NCBI RefSeq assembly: GCF_019649055.1
Contig: NW_026570373.1
Span: 124,001 to 188,000 of the forward strand
DNA from: Paramacrobiotus metropolitanus
Taxonomy: Eukaryota; Tardigrada; Eutardigrada; Parachela; Macrobiotidae
Length of the DNA: 64,000 bases
Direction of reading: 5' to 3'
Shown: positions 11,980 to 22,901 of the stretch, in pieces
How the letters are laid out: each line of letters starts with the position of its first letter
How positions within the stretch are numbered: the first letter of the stretch is position 1
Notes under the pieces: model-generated
The model's database searches: none
The model's input: the letters and a program-made list of their open reading frames with translations, nothing else
What the model was told of the DNA's origin: nothing
Translations under genes and position numbers: made by a program

Positions 11980-14629
11980 ATCCGTCGGTCCGAAAGACTG
12001 CCATAAATGTGAGAAAGTTTTTATCGGAGAAGCTTGCTCTACTAGGCCTTAAAGAAAGCGACTGCAGTGAAGTGACGTTTGTCATCGACGCTGGGGCGAA
12101 CATGGTCGCTGCACTTAAACTGGCAAACTACCCTACCCTTTCAAAGGTACTATGCGCTGGACACTTGCTCAATCGGGTATCCAAGAACGCTGTGAAAAAT
12201 ATGCCGGAAGAGCACCAGATGGTCAACGAAGTTCTGCAAACGTCCAAAGCTCTTGTGCGACCCATCAAAGCCACTACACTGCAACACATGTTGCCCCGTA
12301 AAGTGAAACAGGAGGTTGATACACGTTGGAACACTGTGATTGACATGCTGGACTCCTTGCTTTCTATGTACGACGAGATTCAGGTAAGAAAATGTTTTCT
12401 TAACCACAAGACAACCCAACTTGCGCAACGATTTATAATTGTAATCTGCTACCACTAAATAAAACAACTACGAGCGATTTTTAGTAATGAACACGAGTAC
12501 TGTAGGTACTTAATCTTAACAACGATGTCGTGGTTCATGAATACAAATACGTAACAAAACTTTATCCTTGACGACTGCGTACTCGTACAGTCGTTTTTCT
12601 AATCACAGTATGCTTACAGTGTCGTATGTCCGCCAGGATGCACTGTGACTGTCTAACGATTGTATAATTTTGCAGGTTTTGTTGGCCGAGCGAAAGGAGG
12701 ATGAAATGCTGCCAGAACCGCGTGAATTTTTAGAGCAGTTAGTTGAGCTTTTAAGACCGGCCAAACAAGCGACTGCAGAACTGTCAGCGAGCAAATTTCC
12801 CACTTGCATTTGGTGCTCCCTTGGCGAAAAAAGCTGGAAGGCTTTTATATGGCAGCTGCTAATGATGACGAAGCGCCAGCAATTTCGGCCTTGCGAAAGA
12901 TGATGTTGCGTTACCTACGAGAAAAATTTGTGATCGTGGACATTCATCAGATTGCGGCTTTTCTGAATCCTCGAATGCGCACGTTGAAAATGCTAACTGA
13001 AGCGGAAAAAAGAGCCGTACATGCACGCGTGAAAGCGTTGCTGCCTGTGATGGGTTCTGGTTTAAGCAGCTTGCATTCTAGAAAGCCGACTACAAGTAGA
13101 GCAAGCACGTTTGCTGACTTCGAAGATGATTTAGTACCTGATCAAGAAGACGATGAAATTGGATTATACTTAAAGACATCCGTGCCACCAAGTTCAGCTG
13201 ACGACGATGAAAGATGGATACCTGAGTTTTGGAAGAACAAAGAGACCGAACTGCCCAGAATGTCGAAACTGGCCAAGCAGATTCTTGCTGTACCGGCGAC
13301 AAGTACTGCATGTGAACGAACGTTTAGTTTAGCTCGGTTCGTTATAGACGATCGTCGTAATAGTCTTAAGCCGGAAAAAGTTGATGATTTGCTTTTCTTA
13401 AAGAGTTACTACGCTAATGCGTCGGCTGGTGTTGCAGAAGACTTTCCCGAGTTTAGTGAATAAATTTATTAAAGTTTTTCGGAGTGGAGCGGAGTGGATT
13501 CGGATGGTAGAAAATATTCCAGTCCAGACCGCCGGATGGTGTCCAGACCGCCGATTTTGTGGTAGACCATCCAGAAGCAAAAAACCCCCATAATGATCCG
13601 GGATGCTGTACGAGCAGAGACATAGGAACCTTCCATGATTTATAACGTAGGCCAACTCTTTAAGCTTGTATTGTTATCTATTCGATACGGACATGCCAAA
13701 TGGAATTATAGTGTCGATGATATGCAGATAACTCGGCTGGAATTTCCCTGTGTGAAGTTGGGGTCGTTGATCACTATCGGAGATGAAGTAGGCTCATACA
13801 GTAATTCCCTCAGGAGAACGGCAATCTCGATAATGGAACCGATGGGAATGGGCATTGCAGAGACCGATTTAAGGGCTTAACACAAGAATGATGTCTTGCT
13901 CACCATCATTGCAAATAAATGTGAGTAAGACTACGCGATAAACTAAACATCTCCTCAGAAAAACGGAAAGCATGAAGTTTCCTCAATTTTTATGCATATT
14001 TTTATACATTTTGCATCCATGCTGGTGAACAATCTTTTCTGTGATTCCTGGTAACACAACAATCGTTTATTTACGACAAATGAGTTTTGTTCGCTAACAA
14101 AAAAAGCTGTGATAAAGAGCCGAATACGATACCAAAAAATGTCGGCAATATTGGCAGCCACATTATAGACTTTTTTTATGGTTTCTTCTTATACAATATT
14201 GTATACCAAAAGCCAGAGGAGAAGATCAAAAAGCCAGTTGATTAAGGCCTTCAGTCAGCTCGTGCAAAGCGCCACGCTTATCTCTTGGCAATGCTGTTTA
14301 CATCAGTTGTCTATGATTTCCAACTTCATTATGTATGATTTATGAATAAAGAATGGCCGAACTACTACAGTTGACAGTGCCCAGCGCAATAAGAGCAGTT
14401 CAGTTTGGAGATTTCCAGTTTCATTGCGTCTTCCAAGCTGCTGCCGCCGCCGGTATTGTTGTCTCCGAGCTCGGTGACCAAAACCCCATAACTGATGAAC
14501 AGTCCGATCATCTAAGGATAAGAAGCGTCTTAATGATGATGTTTTGACGGTGTCGGGAGAAATACAGTTTCTGTGTATTTCTCCCGAACACGGGCACTCA
14601 GGGTTTTCAAACATTTACGTGGATTTTAA

Positions 14630-15312
14630 GGGAAATGGCCCGGCACATAGCGTCAAAAATTGGATACAAACACTAAAGCTTTCGCTTTTGCGCACTCCGA
14701 AACACTTTTTGGTAATACTTTATGTCATTCTAAAGCTAAATGATTTGTATACATTGTTCTGAAAAAAAGTTTGCGCGCGCAACATCCGGTTGCCGAGATA
14801 TGCCGATCTAAAATGGTCAAAAAGTTTAAATGCATTGTTGTGTACCAAAAGTCTGGTTATTGCCCGATCATCTTGAAAGTTTTCAATAAAAGACACATGG
14901 CCATTAAATCGAAAGTGGACCAGTTTCAGGTTCATAGCATTTTTCCATAATTTTAAAATAAATTTTAAAATTTTTGAAATCCATTTAAAAATCGGAAAAA
15001 AAATGCTGTGAACCTGAAATTGGTTCACTTTGAACTTCATAGCCATGTGTCTTTTACAGCAAAGTTTCAAGAAGATCGGGTAAAAACCAGACTTTTGGTA
15101 CACAACAATGCATTTAAACTTTTCGACCATTTTAGTTCGGCAGATCTCGGCAACCGGATGTTGCGCACGCAAACGATTTTTAAAAAAAAATGTACACAAA
15201 TCATTTAGCTTTAAAATGACATAAAGTATTACAAAAAAGTGTTTCGGAGTGCGCGAAAGCAAAGTTTTGATGTATGTATCCCATTTTGACACCATGTACC
15301 GGGCCATTTCCC
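14630..15312. mobile_element. Foldback (long inverted repeat) element, TTAA target
   Basis: A near-perfect palindrome: the left arm beginning GGGAAATGGCCCGG at 14630 reappears reverse-complemented ending at 15312. Arms are about 330 bp with a small AT-rich centre near 14975. TTAA flanks both ends (14626-14629 and 15313-15316), the target choice of piggyBac-type transposases. Open frames on both strands are only mirror images of the arms and look non-coding. A second family member is at 53157-53649. Confidence 0.8.
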
Positions 15313-15839
15313 TTAAACCATGAAACATGCACCAGATGAGGCTGGTGACGAGGTTGCTTTTGGTTGGATTCTGTTTTTTCATGAGAAAAGAAACAGGAAA
15401 CATAAGCAAGCAAACAATAATAACAATAACATACTGTATATAAAACAGTGGCGGTAATCAACATCTAAAATAATGTGGTCCTCATGCAGCGCTCAGTCGT
15501 TTAAATTTGGCAAACTTTGGTAAAACTTCTGACACAATTCGTGAAGCACTGCAGTTCTGACTCACGCTGGCCACAAATATCCGGTCAATGGGGATCATAT
15601 TGGCGACACTGAAGACCGTGGGCTGACTGGTGATTTCGTACAGCCGAATAAATGAATCGTGTTTACTGGTGTCGTCTTCTTCCGTATCGACCAGTGTCTG
15701 CAGTTCTCTGGAAATGTCCGCCTGAAGAAAGAGGGCACAGCGAATCAGTTCATCCAGTATTACTGTCAAAAATAATGTTATCTATCAATAAGGAATTTTC
15801 TTGAATTTCTTAACTCGACAATCAATACTCAATGGGCCC

Positions 15840-16560
15840 AATCAATGCTCATCAAATTTAATGCTTTTTCCCTACTTTGTTCTTTCATGCTATGCGGAAG
15901 TCGCACCGCGACAACCGCACTAGATGACAAACCTACCTCAATCGGCAGAGTGGGGTATGCTCTGGACTCCGTAAGTGGTACTGCCTACTTCCGCTAGGTA
16001 CGAGCGGACTGCTGCCTAACGAAAGTTACCGAAACCAAAACACTCAGGAACTTCCCAAATGTTTAATCACCAAACCGAACGAAGTAATAAACAGAACAGA
16101 TCAGAACGAGATATGAACTTCCTGCTAACCTAGAGTCACACGACCTTTTAGCTAGAAACAAGCTCACAGATTTAGTTGAAGTTAGAAACTTCAGACTGAT
16201 TCATTAACCAGAATCGTGGATCGAATTAGCGATCAAATGCGTTAGATAGAACAGCAAGTCATACGTAACGGAACAGACAACACGTACGTCATAACACGTA
16301 CGTAATACGCGCAACTACGCATAGCGCGTTAGTTCTCAGTAAATTAGAATTACTGATCGTTATACAAATGAATCGTTATTGATCTCCAGATACGTTCCAG
16401 CAAATGTTCTAACCGAAGCAACTTTCTTTGTTGCAGTTTTAGCATTCAAATATTCTTGATCGCTGGATTATTTTTATCGATTGCTTTTCAGTGCAAGAGG
16501 TCGTTGTGAATGTTTTTATCAGCAAATTAAAACGGTGAATAATAAATGCGGTTGAAGTTA
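15840..16560. other. Intron sequence, no further feature seen
   Basis: This is the inner part of intron 1 of the GR-like gene. I see no coding frame, repeat family or RNA gene in it. Confidence 0.4.
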
Positions 16561-18151
16561 ATATTTTACGAATGAATGATTTTCAGTTCGCAAGGTTTTC
16601 AGGTGCCGCATAATGCATATTACCTGTTCGGCGACAAAGATTGCCGCGGCGGTAACGGCGACCACCAGGAATGTCTCGAATATCAGCGACGGCAACATAC
16701 CTTGGGCCGAGTACGTATGCAGATTCTGCACGCTGCTGATAACCCACATGTACAGCATGATAATTTGCGCGTACAGACAGAAGCAGAACACCGCCATACG
16801 GCGGTCCAGTTTCTGTATGTCGCGACCGAGAGCCGCATGATCGATTAGCACGGCTTCCACGGCTGCTTTATCGCCTTTCCCCGTTGTTAACAGCGCATTC
16901 AGATTTCTGCGCATTGCCGAAAACCCGAACCCGGCGACGATGCAGATGTACAAACTGCGCAATGGCCGCGTAATAACCGTTACTAAGAATAAGAAAGAGT
17001 ATGGTGGCCGCATACGATAACCACACAACGGATTTTCGCGGGAAATTCGGGAATACAGCGTAAAACGTCGGGTAATCGCGTAGCAAATTTTTTCGCGCCG
17101 TCCTGATTCCTGTAAAATTAAAGTGAAGCATATATCCCAGGAGCGATAGCGAGAACATGCCGGTCAACAAAACGGCCGGCACCCTGCCGCCGCACTGATA
17201 CACTAGCGCCCTCTGGCGAATGCGCATCCGGATCGCGGTAAGGATTCTGGAGTGATACAGAATGGAAACCGTAATTAGCAGGGAGAAAATGTCTACTTGA
17301 CGGTAGCAGAGAACGTCCACGAGGTTCTCCAGGGTTCCCGTTAAGCCGAGAACGATCGAGGGGACGGTTAGTGTGCAGATCATTAGGATTTTACTAATTG
17401 TCAAAACCACCGCATACAACATATACGCCAGAATCCAGAATATAGTCCAGAATCTCGACAAATGCCTGTTCCGTGATCCCGAAAAATCCGGGATCTCCAG
17501 ACCACAAGTCTGCAGCAGAGTGGTCCACAATCGGAAGAGTAGATTAAGTAACCTAGAAGTGACTTCGACGAGAGCCATGGTCCCACACATCTGGCATAGC
17601 GCGGCGTCCTGCAGCCGTCAGTTAGGCGCCCACCGCAAACATTTTCGAAAGACTTTGCATCGTGAATGGGATGTTTAAACCAGCCAGTAAGCTGAGTCTG
17701 AATTCTTGCTCAGTCAGCAAGCCAACAAATGAGCGAAAGGATCAAATGTCCGTAATAGAAAATTGCCGAAATAGTAGCTAACATAGTAGACCTACTGTTT
17801 GGTGTTGTGGCATTGATGTACCTTTGCATTTAAACTATCACCACCGTGGAAGTGCTGTACTAGGGTTGTACTAGGGATCTATATGGTTTTACGATTTTAT
17901 AATAGGTACTTATCATGCTTTTCTCGTCAGTGCTTTTCACACATTTCAACTGTTTCTACAGACCAGCTAATGAAAATTATCGATATTTTTGTCTGTCAGC
18001 GGCTGACAACTGCATTAAAACTGGTAGGAAGTTACAGGCTACTTACAAGTTACAGCTGACAGTAGTACTGACGAAATAACTATGTGAGAATTTAACGGGT
18101 CGGTCAAGTTTACCCACCTTGACGTTTGTTATAAATATGTACCAAAGGTTT

Positions 18152-18785
18152 TCAACAATACTTTAGCGCAACAAACTGCGCAACAACCGCGTAATAACCG
18201 TTAATCAGAATGAGGAAGATTATGTGGACTGCATACGACAACCACAAAACGGATGTCCGAGGAAAATCAGGGAATACAGCGAAGAAGTTCGGATACTCGC
18301 GCAGCAGTGATTTATGTGCATACCACAAGGTAATAAAATCTTGATAGATCATATACGCGAAGAGGGATAGAGAGAACATGCCAGTGATGACGACAGTGGC
18401 GACATCGCGACCGCATTGATACACTTGCGCCATCTGGAGAATGTGCGTCTGAATAGTAATGATGGTTCTGGAGTTGTAGAGCATGGTAAACCCGATCAGA
18501 AAGGCGAAGATGTCCACTAGATTGTAGCAGACAACTTCCACGAGATTCTCCAGAGTTCCCGTCAAGCGGAGAACACTTAGGGGTAACCAGTGCACATAAC
18601 ATTACGATTTTACTGGTCGTTAATACAAACAGGTACACCGTGTATGCTGCAACCCCGAATCGGGGCGCTGATTTGCCATCCAAACCATAAAATTCCGGGA
18701 GGCCGACACAGGAAATTTGTTGGATAAACGTCCAAAATTGGAAAATCGCATTGAATGCAACAGACGTAACCTTGTCAATGTCCAT
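18152..18785 (-). pseudogene. GR-like receptor, truncated first exon
   Basis: Start MDIDKVTSVAFNAIFQFW at 18785. The first 70 codons are in one frame. A one-base loss near 18590 (after MLCALVT) moves the remainder (LSVLRLTGTLENLVEVVCYN, then FPRTSVLWLSYAVHIIFLIL and NGYYAVVAQF) into another frame. Homology ends near 18160, and no downstream exons are present before the next receptor gene at 17.6 kb. A truncated pseudogene. Confidence 0.6.
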
Positions 18786-19262
18786 TGTTTCGGGCAGTTG
18801 ACAAAGGTGTATGCGACGGCCTGCAGTACTGCCGCGATGGTTTCGGGTACGATATTGTCAGTCTGAAGCACTATGGCTATTCTCCTAACGAGGTGGTAGA
18901 TGTTTACACAATCAGTAACCTGAACTACTGCAGAATCAGCAAATAAACGGATGAGATTAAGGATCAGGTTTTAGTTTAGTTTAGTTTAGTTTATTCATTG
19001 AGCAGACAAACCCTCGAGGCACTTTCTGGTCTGGTCACTACAATACTTGGACAAAAACAAAAAAATTAAGAGCTACAAGAAATTTTTCGATTTCAACAAG
19101 AACAGAAAAGTCTTAACAGATCCACAACCAAACAACTCATTTCCGCTTCCCACTACTTTGTCAAACAAATCTTTCAGCCTCATCGCAAGGGTTGTCTTTC
19201 CAATTCGTAGCTTTGCCGCAGGTATATCCAGACGTTCTTTCCGGCGGAAGTCATACCTCAGG

Positions 19263-21116
19263 CTAATGTCCTTGAACCTTGAATGGAACAAGGTCACACA
19301 TGTATGCTGGCACGTCAAAACTGTCGCGGTTTCGGATCTTATACAGCCACACTGCTTCCTTCTGGCGCCATCGCTCGACTGCTGGAACTATGCCCAGCTG
19401 CTCGTACAGTTGCGGTGTTACCCGAACCGTATCATCGGTGATGGTCCGTAGGGCGGCGTGCTGTCGCTTCATCAACTTCTCCCGCTCTCCCAAAGACGCT
19501 GCTGACCAGGCCAATGCACAGTAATCTATGTATGGCTGGACAAAAGCGTGGTGAAGGGATTACTCGCTGGGGATGCTGAGCCCGGACTGTACACGCTTGA
19601 TCTTTTAATGCCGTAGTTGATGTTTCGCTTCACTTTCACATACTGTTTAGTCCATTTCAGATTGTGGTCCACTTCGACGCCCAAGTACGTTGTATGCTGC
19701 TTTATAGTCAATGTCTGACCGTTCAACGTCACCGGCGGGTCGATTTCTTTCCGGTACTTCTGTTCGGTGCAAATAAACATAGCCGCGCACTTTTCACATT
19801 CACTGCCAGTCTGTTTTCTTCGAACCACTTAGCTGCAGTCTCCAGCGCATCATTGAGCTTCTTAGCAGCTGCTGCTTTCGTCTTCGCACGGCAGTGAGCA
19901 ATGGTATCATCCGCGAATGCTTCGATCTCGAAATTCCTGTGCAGCAGCAAGTCGTTGATGTACAAGATAAAGAGCAACGGGCCCAGTACTGTGCCTTGCG
20001 GAACGCCGGAAATTACAGGTAGCCAATCGGAAGAGTATTTCTGCGTTTTCACGCGCTGCCGGCGGCCGGTGAGATAAGAATAAAACCAGTTTAGAGCTTG
20101 GCCACTAATACCATTTTCTTTTAACTTGACCAACAGCCGTTCGTGATTGACCGAATCGAACGCTTTTTTTAAGTCGAGGAATGCAACCGCGGTGACATCT
20201 CCTGATCCATTGCTTGTACCCACGCATCTGTCACTTTCGTTAGCAGCGTTTCACATGAGTGGCCTTTCCGAAAGCCTGATTGTCTGGGTGACAAAATATT
20301 ATTCGCCTGCAGGAAGTCAAGCAATTGGATCTGTACGCATCGCTCGAAGACTTTAGATATATTGCATAGCAATGATATCGGTCGGAAATCGTCCGCACAT
20401 CGGGCGTTGGGCACTTTTGGAAGCGGATAAACGTCCGCACATTTGAACACCGAAGGAAAGACACCCGTGCGTAGCGACTTGTTCACCATATGGGTCAACG
20501 GAGGGACAAGGATTGATGAGATCCCACCGAGTAGACCAGCTGGTATTCCAAGCGGCCCCGATGCTTTTTCTCTTTCATTTGCTGCAGTATTGACATTATC
20601 ACGTCTGGTTTGACAGTGCTGAACCTACAAAACAAACTGTTAATTCCGTCGCCCCGACGGGGGCGCTGGTGCGGCATGCGGGAATCCGTGCTGTCCCATC
20701 GCAGCAAAATGCTGGTTTAGCGTGTCAAGCGGAACTTCGCAATCAACATGATCTTTTGTTTTCCGCAATATTCTTCCCACTTCTTTCCATAACACGGAAG
20801 TTTTTCTTTGATTTTCAGTAAAATAACGTTGCTTTGCCACTCCGATCAGGTATCGCACCTCGCTCCGCAGTCTGCAAAACTCCCGGTGGAACATGGGATA
20901 TTCATTTGTATTTCTGGCCGCACATCGTCGCTGATATGCTTCGTTCTTTCCTCGGATAGCGGTACGAATGCTCTGTGTTATCCAAGGCGCTTCGCTCTGC
21001 TTCACTCGCTTCGTACGAACTGGGAAACATTCATCGATTAAGTCGGAGACGCCACGAACAAAATTTTCCACCTGCGTATTCACATCCACGTTCTCATCCT
21101 GAAATTCATCCCGCAT
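19263..21116 (-). pseudogene. LINE reverse transcriptase, several frameshifts
   Basis: The pieces in order are 20640-21116 (linker region, VPLDTLNQHFAAMG), 20495-20707 (TVKPDVIMSIL), 20169-20498 (RT fingers, DFRPISLLCNISKVFE and SGFRKGHSCETLL) and 19729-20223 (palm, LDLKKAFDSVNHERL, the catalytic FADDT, PQGTVLGPLLF). The C-terminal remainder runs from 19828 to 19263 with ADHNLKWTKQ-like thumb sequence. The pieces lie in different frames, so at least three indels have accumulated. The YADD-type core is present as FADD, as in many LINEs. Target-primed reverse transcription is the expected family role, but this copy cannot encode it. Confidence 0.85.
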
Positions 21117-21971
21117 GGCAAAAGCATTTCAACTTTGCTGCAAAATCTGCTTCGGTGGTATGCTTCCATAGGCGATACGATATCGTCTTGTGGCGGGGGA
21201 CAACACACTTGTAGCTCGCAACGGTTCTGCATAATCGGTGGTCCGAAATATCGATGTCTTTGGCAAGGCTGCTGCTGTAATTTGCTGATGGATGGCACAA
21301 CATCACGTCAATTTTGAGCAAGTAAAATAGGACGAATTTTCCGACTTCTTACGACGACTGGAGATACGAGTATTTCCAACAACCATGTCACTGAGATCAA
21401 ATTCACTGCACAGATCAGTATAATAGCGATGGAACGGGGAACTCGCGTCATTGGTGTTAATATTCAAATCCCCTGTAATCACATAGTCACTGCTAGGAAA
21501 CTTACAGAGAACTTCACGGATGTGATCAAATAAACTTTCCGTGTTGTGTGCGTTGGTATCAGGAGCCCGATAAACTGTTCCTAGCAAAACTTCTTTTTTA
21601 CCCACTCGGACGGACAACCACAAACTTTCCACATCCGCATTTTCCGAGGATACATCAACAATGGAATAAGGAATATGGGAGGGAAGGTAAACAAGAATGC
21701 CACCACCACTGCGCTTACGATAGTTTGGAGAGCGATCCTTTCTAATTAACGTATAATTTGGAACTTCATACAACTGAGAGGGATCATTCTCGGACAAATG
21801 GGTTTCAGTTAAACAAAAAAATTTAACTAAATTATCGTCACAAGACAGAATTTGCTGCAGCACATCGGCTTTCTCATTATTCAGGCGTTGAACATTTAAA
21901 TGATGATAAACAACAGTTCCTAGCGGAGACGATTTTTTGGCCCGCATGGCTGCAGTATTAACTGTATTCAC
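21106..21971 (-). pseudogene. LINE apurinic-type endonuclease, frameshifted near its end
   Basis: The main frame (21303-21971) shows the endonuclease/exonuclease/phosphatase fold markers: HLNVQRL near the start, the catalytic acidic LTETHL, a glycine-rich GGGILVYL, VGKKEVLLGTVYRAP and the ITGDLNIN motif. The closing part with the SDH motif (IDISDHRL) is in another frame (21106-21321), so there is an indel near 21310. The family nicks target DNA to prime reverse transcription. Confidence 0.85.
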
Positions 21972-22000
21972 ACAACCTTACACTTAGAACATACAGAAAA

Positions 22001-22901
22001 TTTAAGGATCATTTCGGTACCAAAAAAAGTTGTTTTACGATAGTTTGAAAATAAAAGAACGAAGGAACTATTGCTGGCTAGACAGAGCTAAATTTAGCCC
22101 GCCAGCCAGCACGAAACTTTTTCCACTGTGCATCCTTGCACTGATGCTCTGCCCGCATCATGCCTCGCTAACTTGGTAGAAAACAGCGACTTCCGTAAAA
22201 ATGTTGCGTTGCGTCTGGGAGAAACAATCGCTACACTTCACGTATGCGTATTAGGCGGGGATAGTCGATGATCTGAAACTCCACGGGCATGTAAACGATC
22301 GGCCAGAAGACTGTCCGGACACGATGGTATCAGCGGGGAGTTCAATTAAGAATTAAAGACGGCCGGTTTTCCTGGCAAGAATTTAGCCAAAAGGTCTGCC
22401 TGTGAATGACCAGAAGACGCCGAATCCGATCACACTTGTACCTGGGAACCCGCAAAACCAGTAGCCCTGGATGTGACGGGCGTAGTTACACACGCAGTTT
22501 CGTATACCGGCCAGGGAGAAAACTGGCAGAACACAGATGCGCGCAACCAAGATATCATTTAATTCCTGCAGTATTTACGTACCTTGGGGTGACGGAACCA
22601 AAAGCTTGGGAAGAAGATTAAAACGGTATAGCTGCTAGCCTGCTAGAAACGAACAAAGGAGTTTCTTAGGCAGCGGTTATCCTACAATTTACTTACAGTA
22701 TAAGTATATTTAAATTATCGTCACAGGCACATGAGCTAGGACACATGTTTAATTGTTAAAAATATTATGTTATAGGAACCCTCTGGGTTCCATAAAGATA
22801 CAGGACGTCCATAACGTGCTCGCAGTTACAAACCATGCCCCTAGTGTTCACTTAATTCCATTTTCAGTGTAAATGTTATGCATCAGAAGGGCAAAATTTT
22901 T
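22001..22901. other. Intergenic, no feature supported
   Basis: Between the LINE and the 3' end of cyclase gene A. I see no convincing coding frame, repeat or RNA. It probably includes the 3' UTR of gene A on the minus strand. Confidence 0.4.

Larger units (their letters stand above)
9164..13463 (+). pseudogene. hAT transposase, disrupted
   Basis: Exon 1 (9164-9613, 150 codons, phase 0) encodes an acidic N-terminus and a BED-type zinc-finger region (VSCKEVFKHISRNGTSHLSSHIK). Here the first Cys of the usual pair may be changed, because SCKE stands alone. Intron 9614-9807 has clean GTAAGA and TTTGCAG signals. Exon 2 begins DMRSFESVKGNGF, is cut by two insertions, and ends at 12383. Exon 3 starts at 12676. 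It has a frameshift of one or two bases near 12800, then continues to the hAT C-terminal dimerisation region (AVPATSTACERTFSLARFVI) and a TAA at 13461. Catalytic hAT transposition is not expected from this copy. Confidence 0.8.
8697..13520 (+). mobile_element. hAT DNA transposon with two nested insertions
   Basis: The element carries a three-exon hAT transposase. Near the ends are imperfect inverted repeats rich in CCGCTCCGCATCCACTCCG: left arm about 8726-8760, right arm about 13479-13503. It interrupts a GR-like receptor gene. The exact termini and the expected 8-bp target duplication could not be identified; a short direct duplication (TCCAGACCGCCG) occurs at the right flank. Within it sit a roughly 0.58-kb insertion (9841-10426) and a gag-only LTR element (10734-11979). 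Confidence 0.7.
7690..13636 (-). pseudogene. GR-like receptor split by a hAT transposon
   Basis: The N-terminal segment (MEGSYVSARTASRIIMG, start at 13636) lies right of the hAT element. The rest continues left of it at about 8690-8105, with FIRAIRMKMK-like and YMLVITVYMWIINSFN segments, and at about 7831-7690 (ADISNALQMLVDDG, EISSQPVAFTVADIIS). The nearest paralogue is the pseudogene at 2.7-4.5 kb. Compared with that copy, about 0.3 kb appears missing at the insertion point. There is also a frameshift near 8280 between LDEAL and LLCSSVLF. No final exon was found on this strand. Clearly non-functional. Confidence 0.55.
14365..17578 (-). pseudogene. GR-like 7TM-type receptor, one frameshift; foldback element in intron 2
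   Basis: Three exons with good splice sites: 16624-17578 (start MALVEVTSRLLNLLF), 15566-15721 (ADISRELQTLVDTEEDD, EITSQPTVFSVANMIP) and 14365-14511 (MIGLFISYGVLVTELGD, TAG stop). The closest relative is the copy at 5.2-6.7 kb. Conserved pieces include LTGTLENLVDVLCY, YPTFYAVFPNFPRKSVVWLSY, AGFGFSAMRRNL, LDRRMAVFCF and VAVTAAAIFVAEQV. One nucleotide of frame shift lies near 17000, between SNGYYAAIAQF and ICIVAGFGF. It is otherwise complete, so it may be a young pseudogene or carry an assembly error. The last intron holds a roughly 690-bp foldback transposon. Confidence 0.6.
18970..22000 (-). mobile_element. Non-LTR retrotransposon (LINE), decayed
   Basis: On the minus strand an endonuclease is followed by a reverse transcriptase and a 3' tail of CTAAA units (18970-18993). 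The RT style (FLDLKKAFDSVNHERL, SGVPQGTVLGPLLF, FADDT) points to the CR1/Jockey/L2 group, but the clade is not certain. No ORF1 was recognised upstream, so the copy may be 5' truncated. The left end lies about 180 bp upstream of a GR-like pseudogene start. Confidence 0.85.

Noticed and set aside
13504-13560. The TCCAGACCGCCG duplication at the right edge of the hAT element as its target-site duplication.
   Set aside because: Both copies lie on the right side and none on the left, so it is not a target duplication.
14720-15409. A 229-codon minus-strand frame and a matching plus-strand frame at 15008-15208.
   Set aside because: Both are the two arms of one palindrome read on opposite strands, with no protein homology.
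16990-17030. A conserved programmed +1 frameshift in the GR-like family at the AQF/ICIV junction.
   Set aside because: The frame offset differs between copies (+1 at 17.0 kb, a different offset at 8.45 kb, none at 6.05 kb), so independent indels explain it better.
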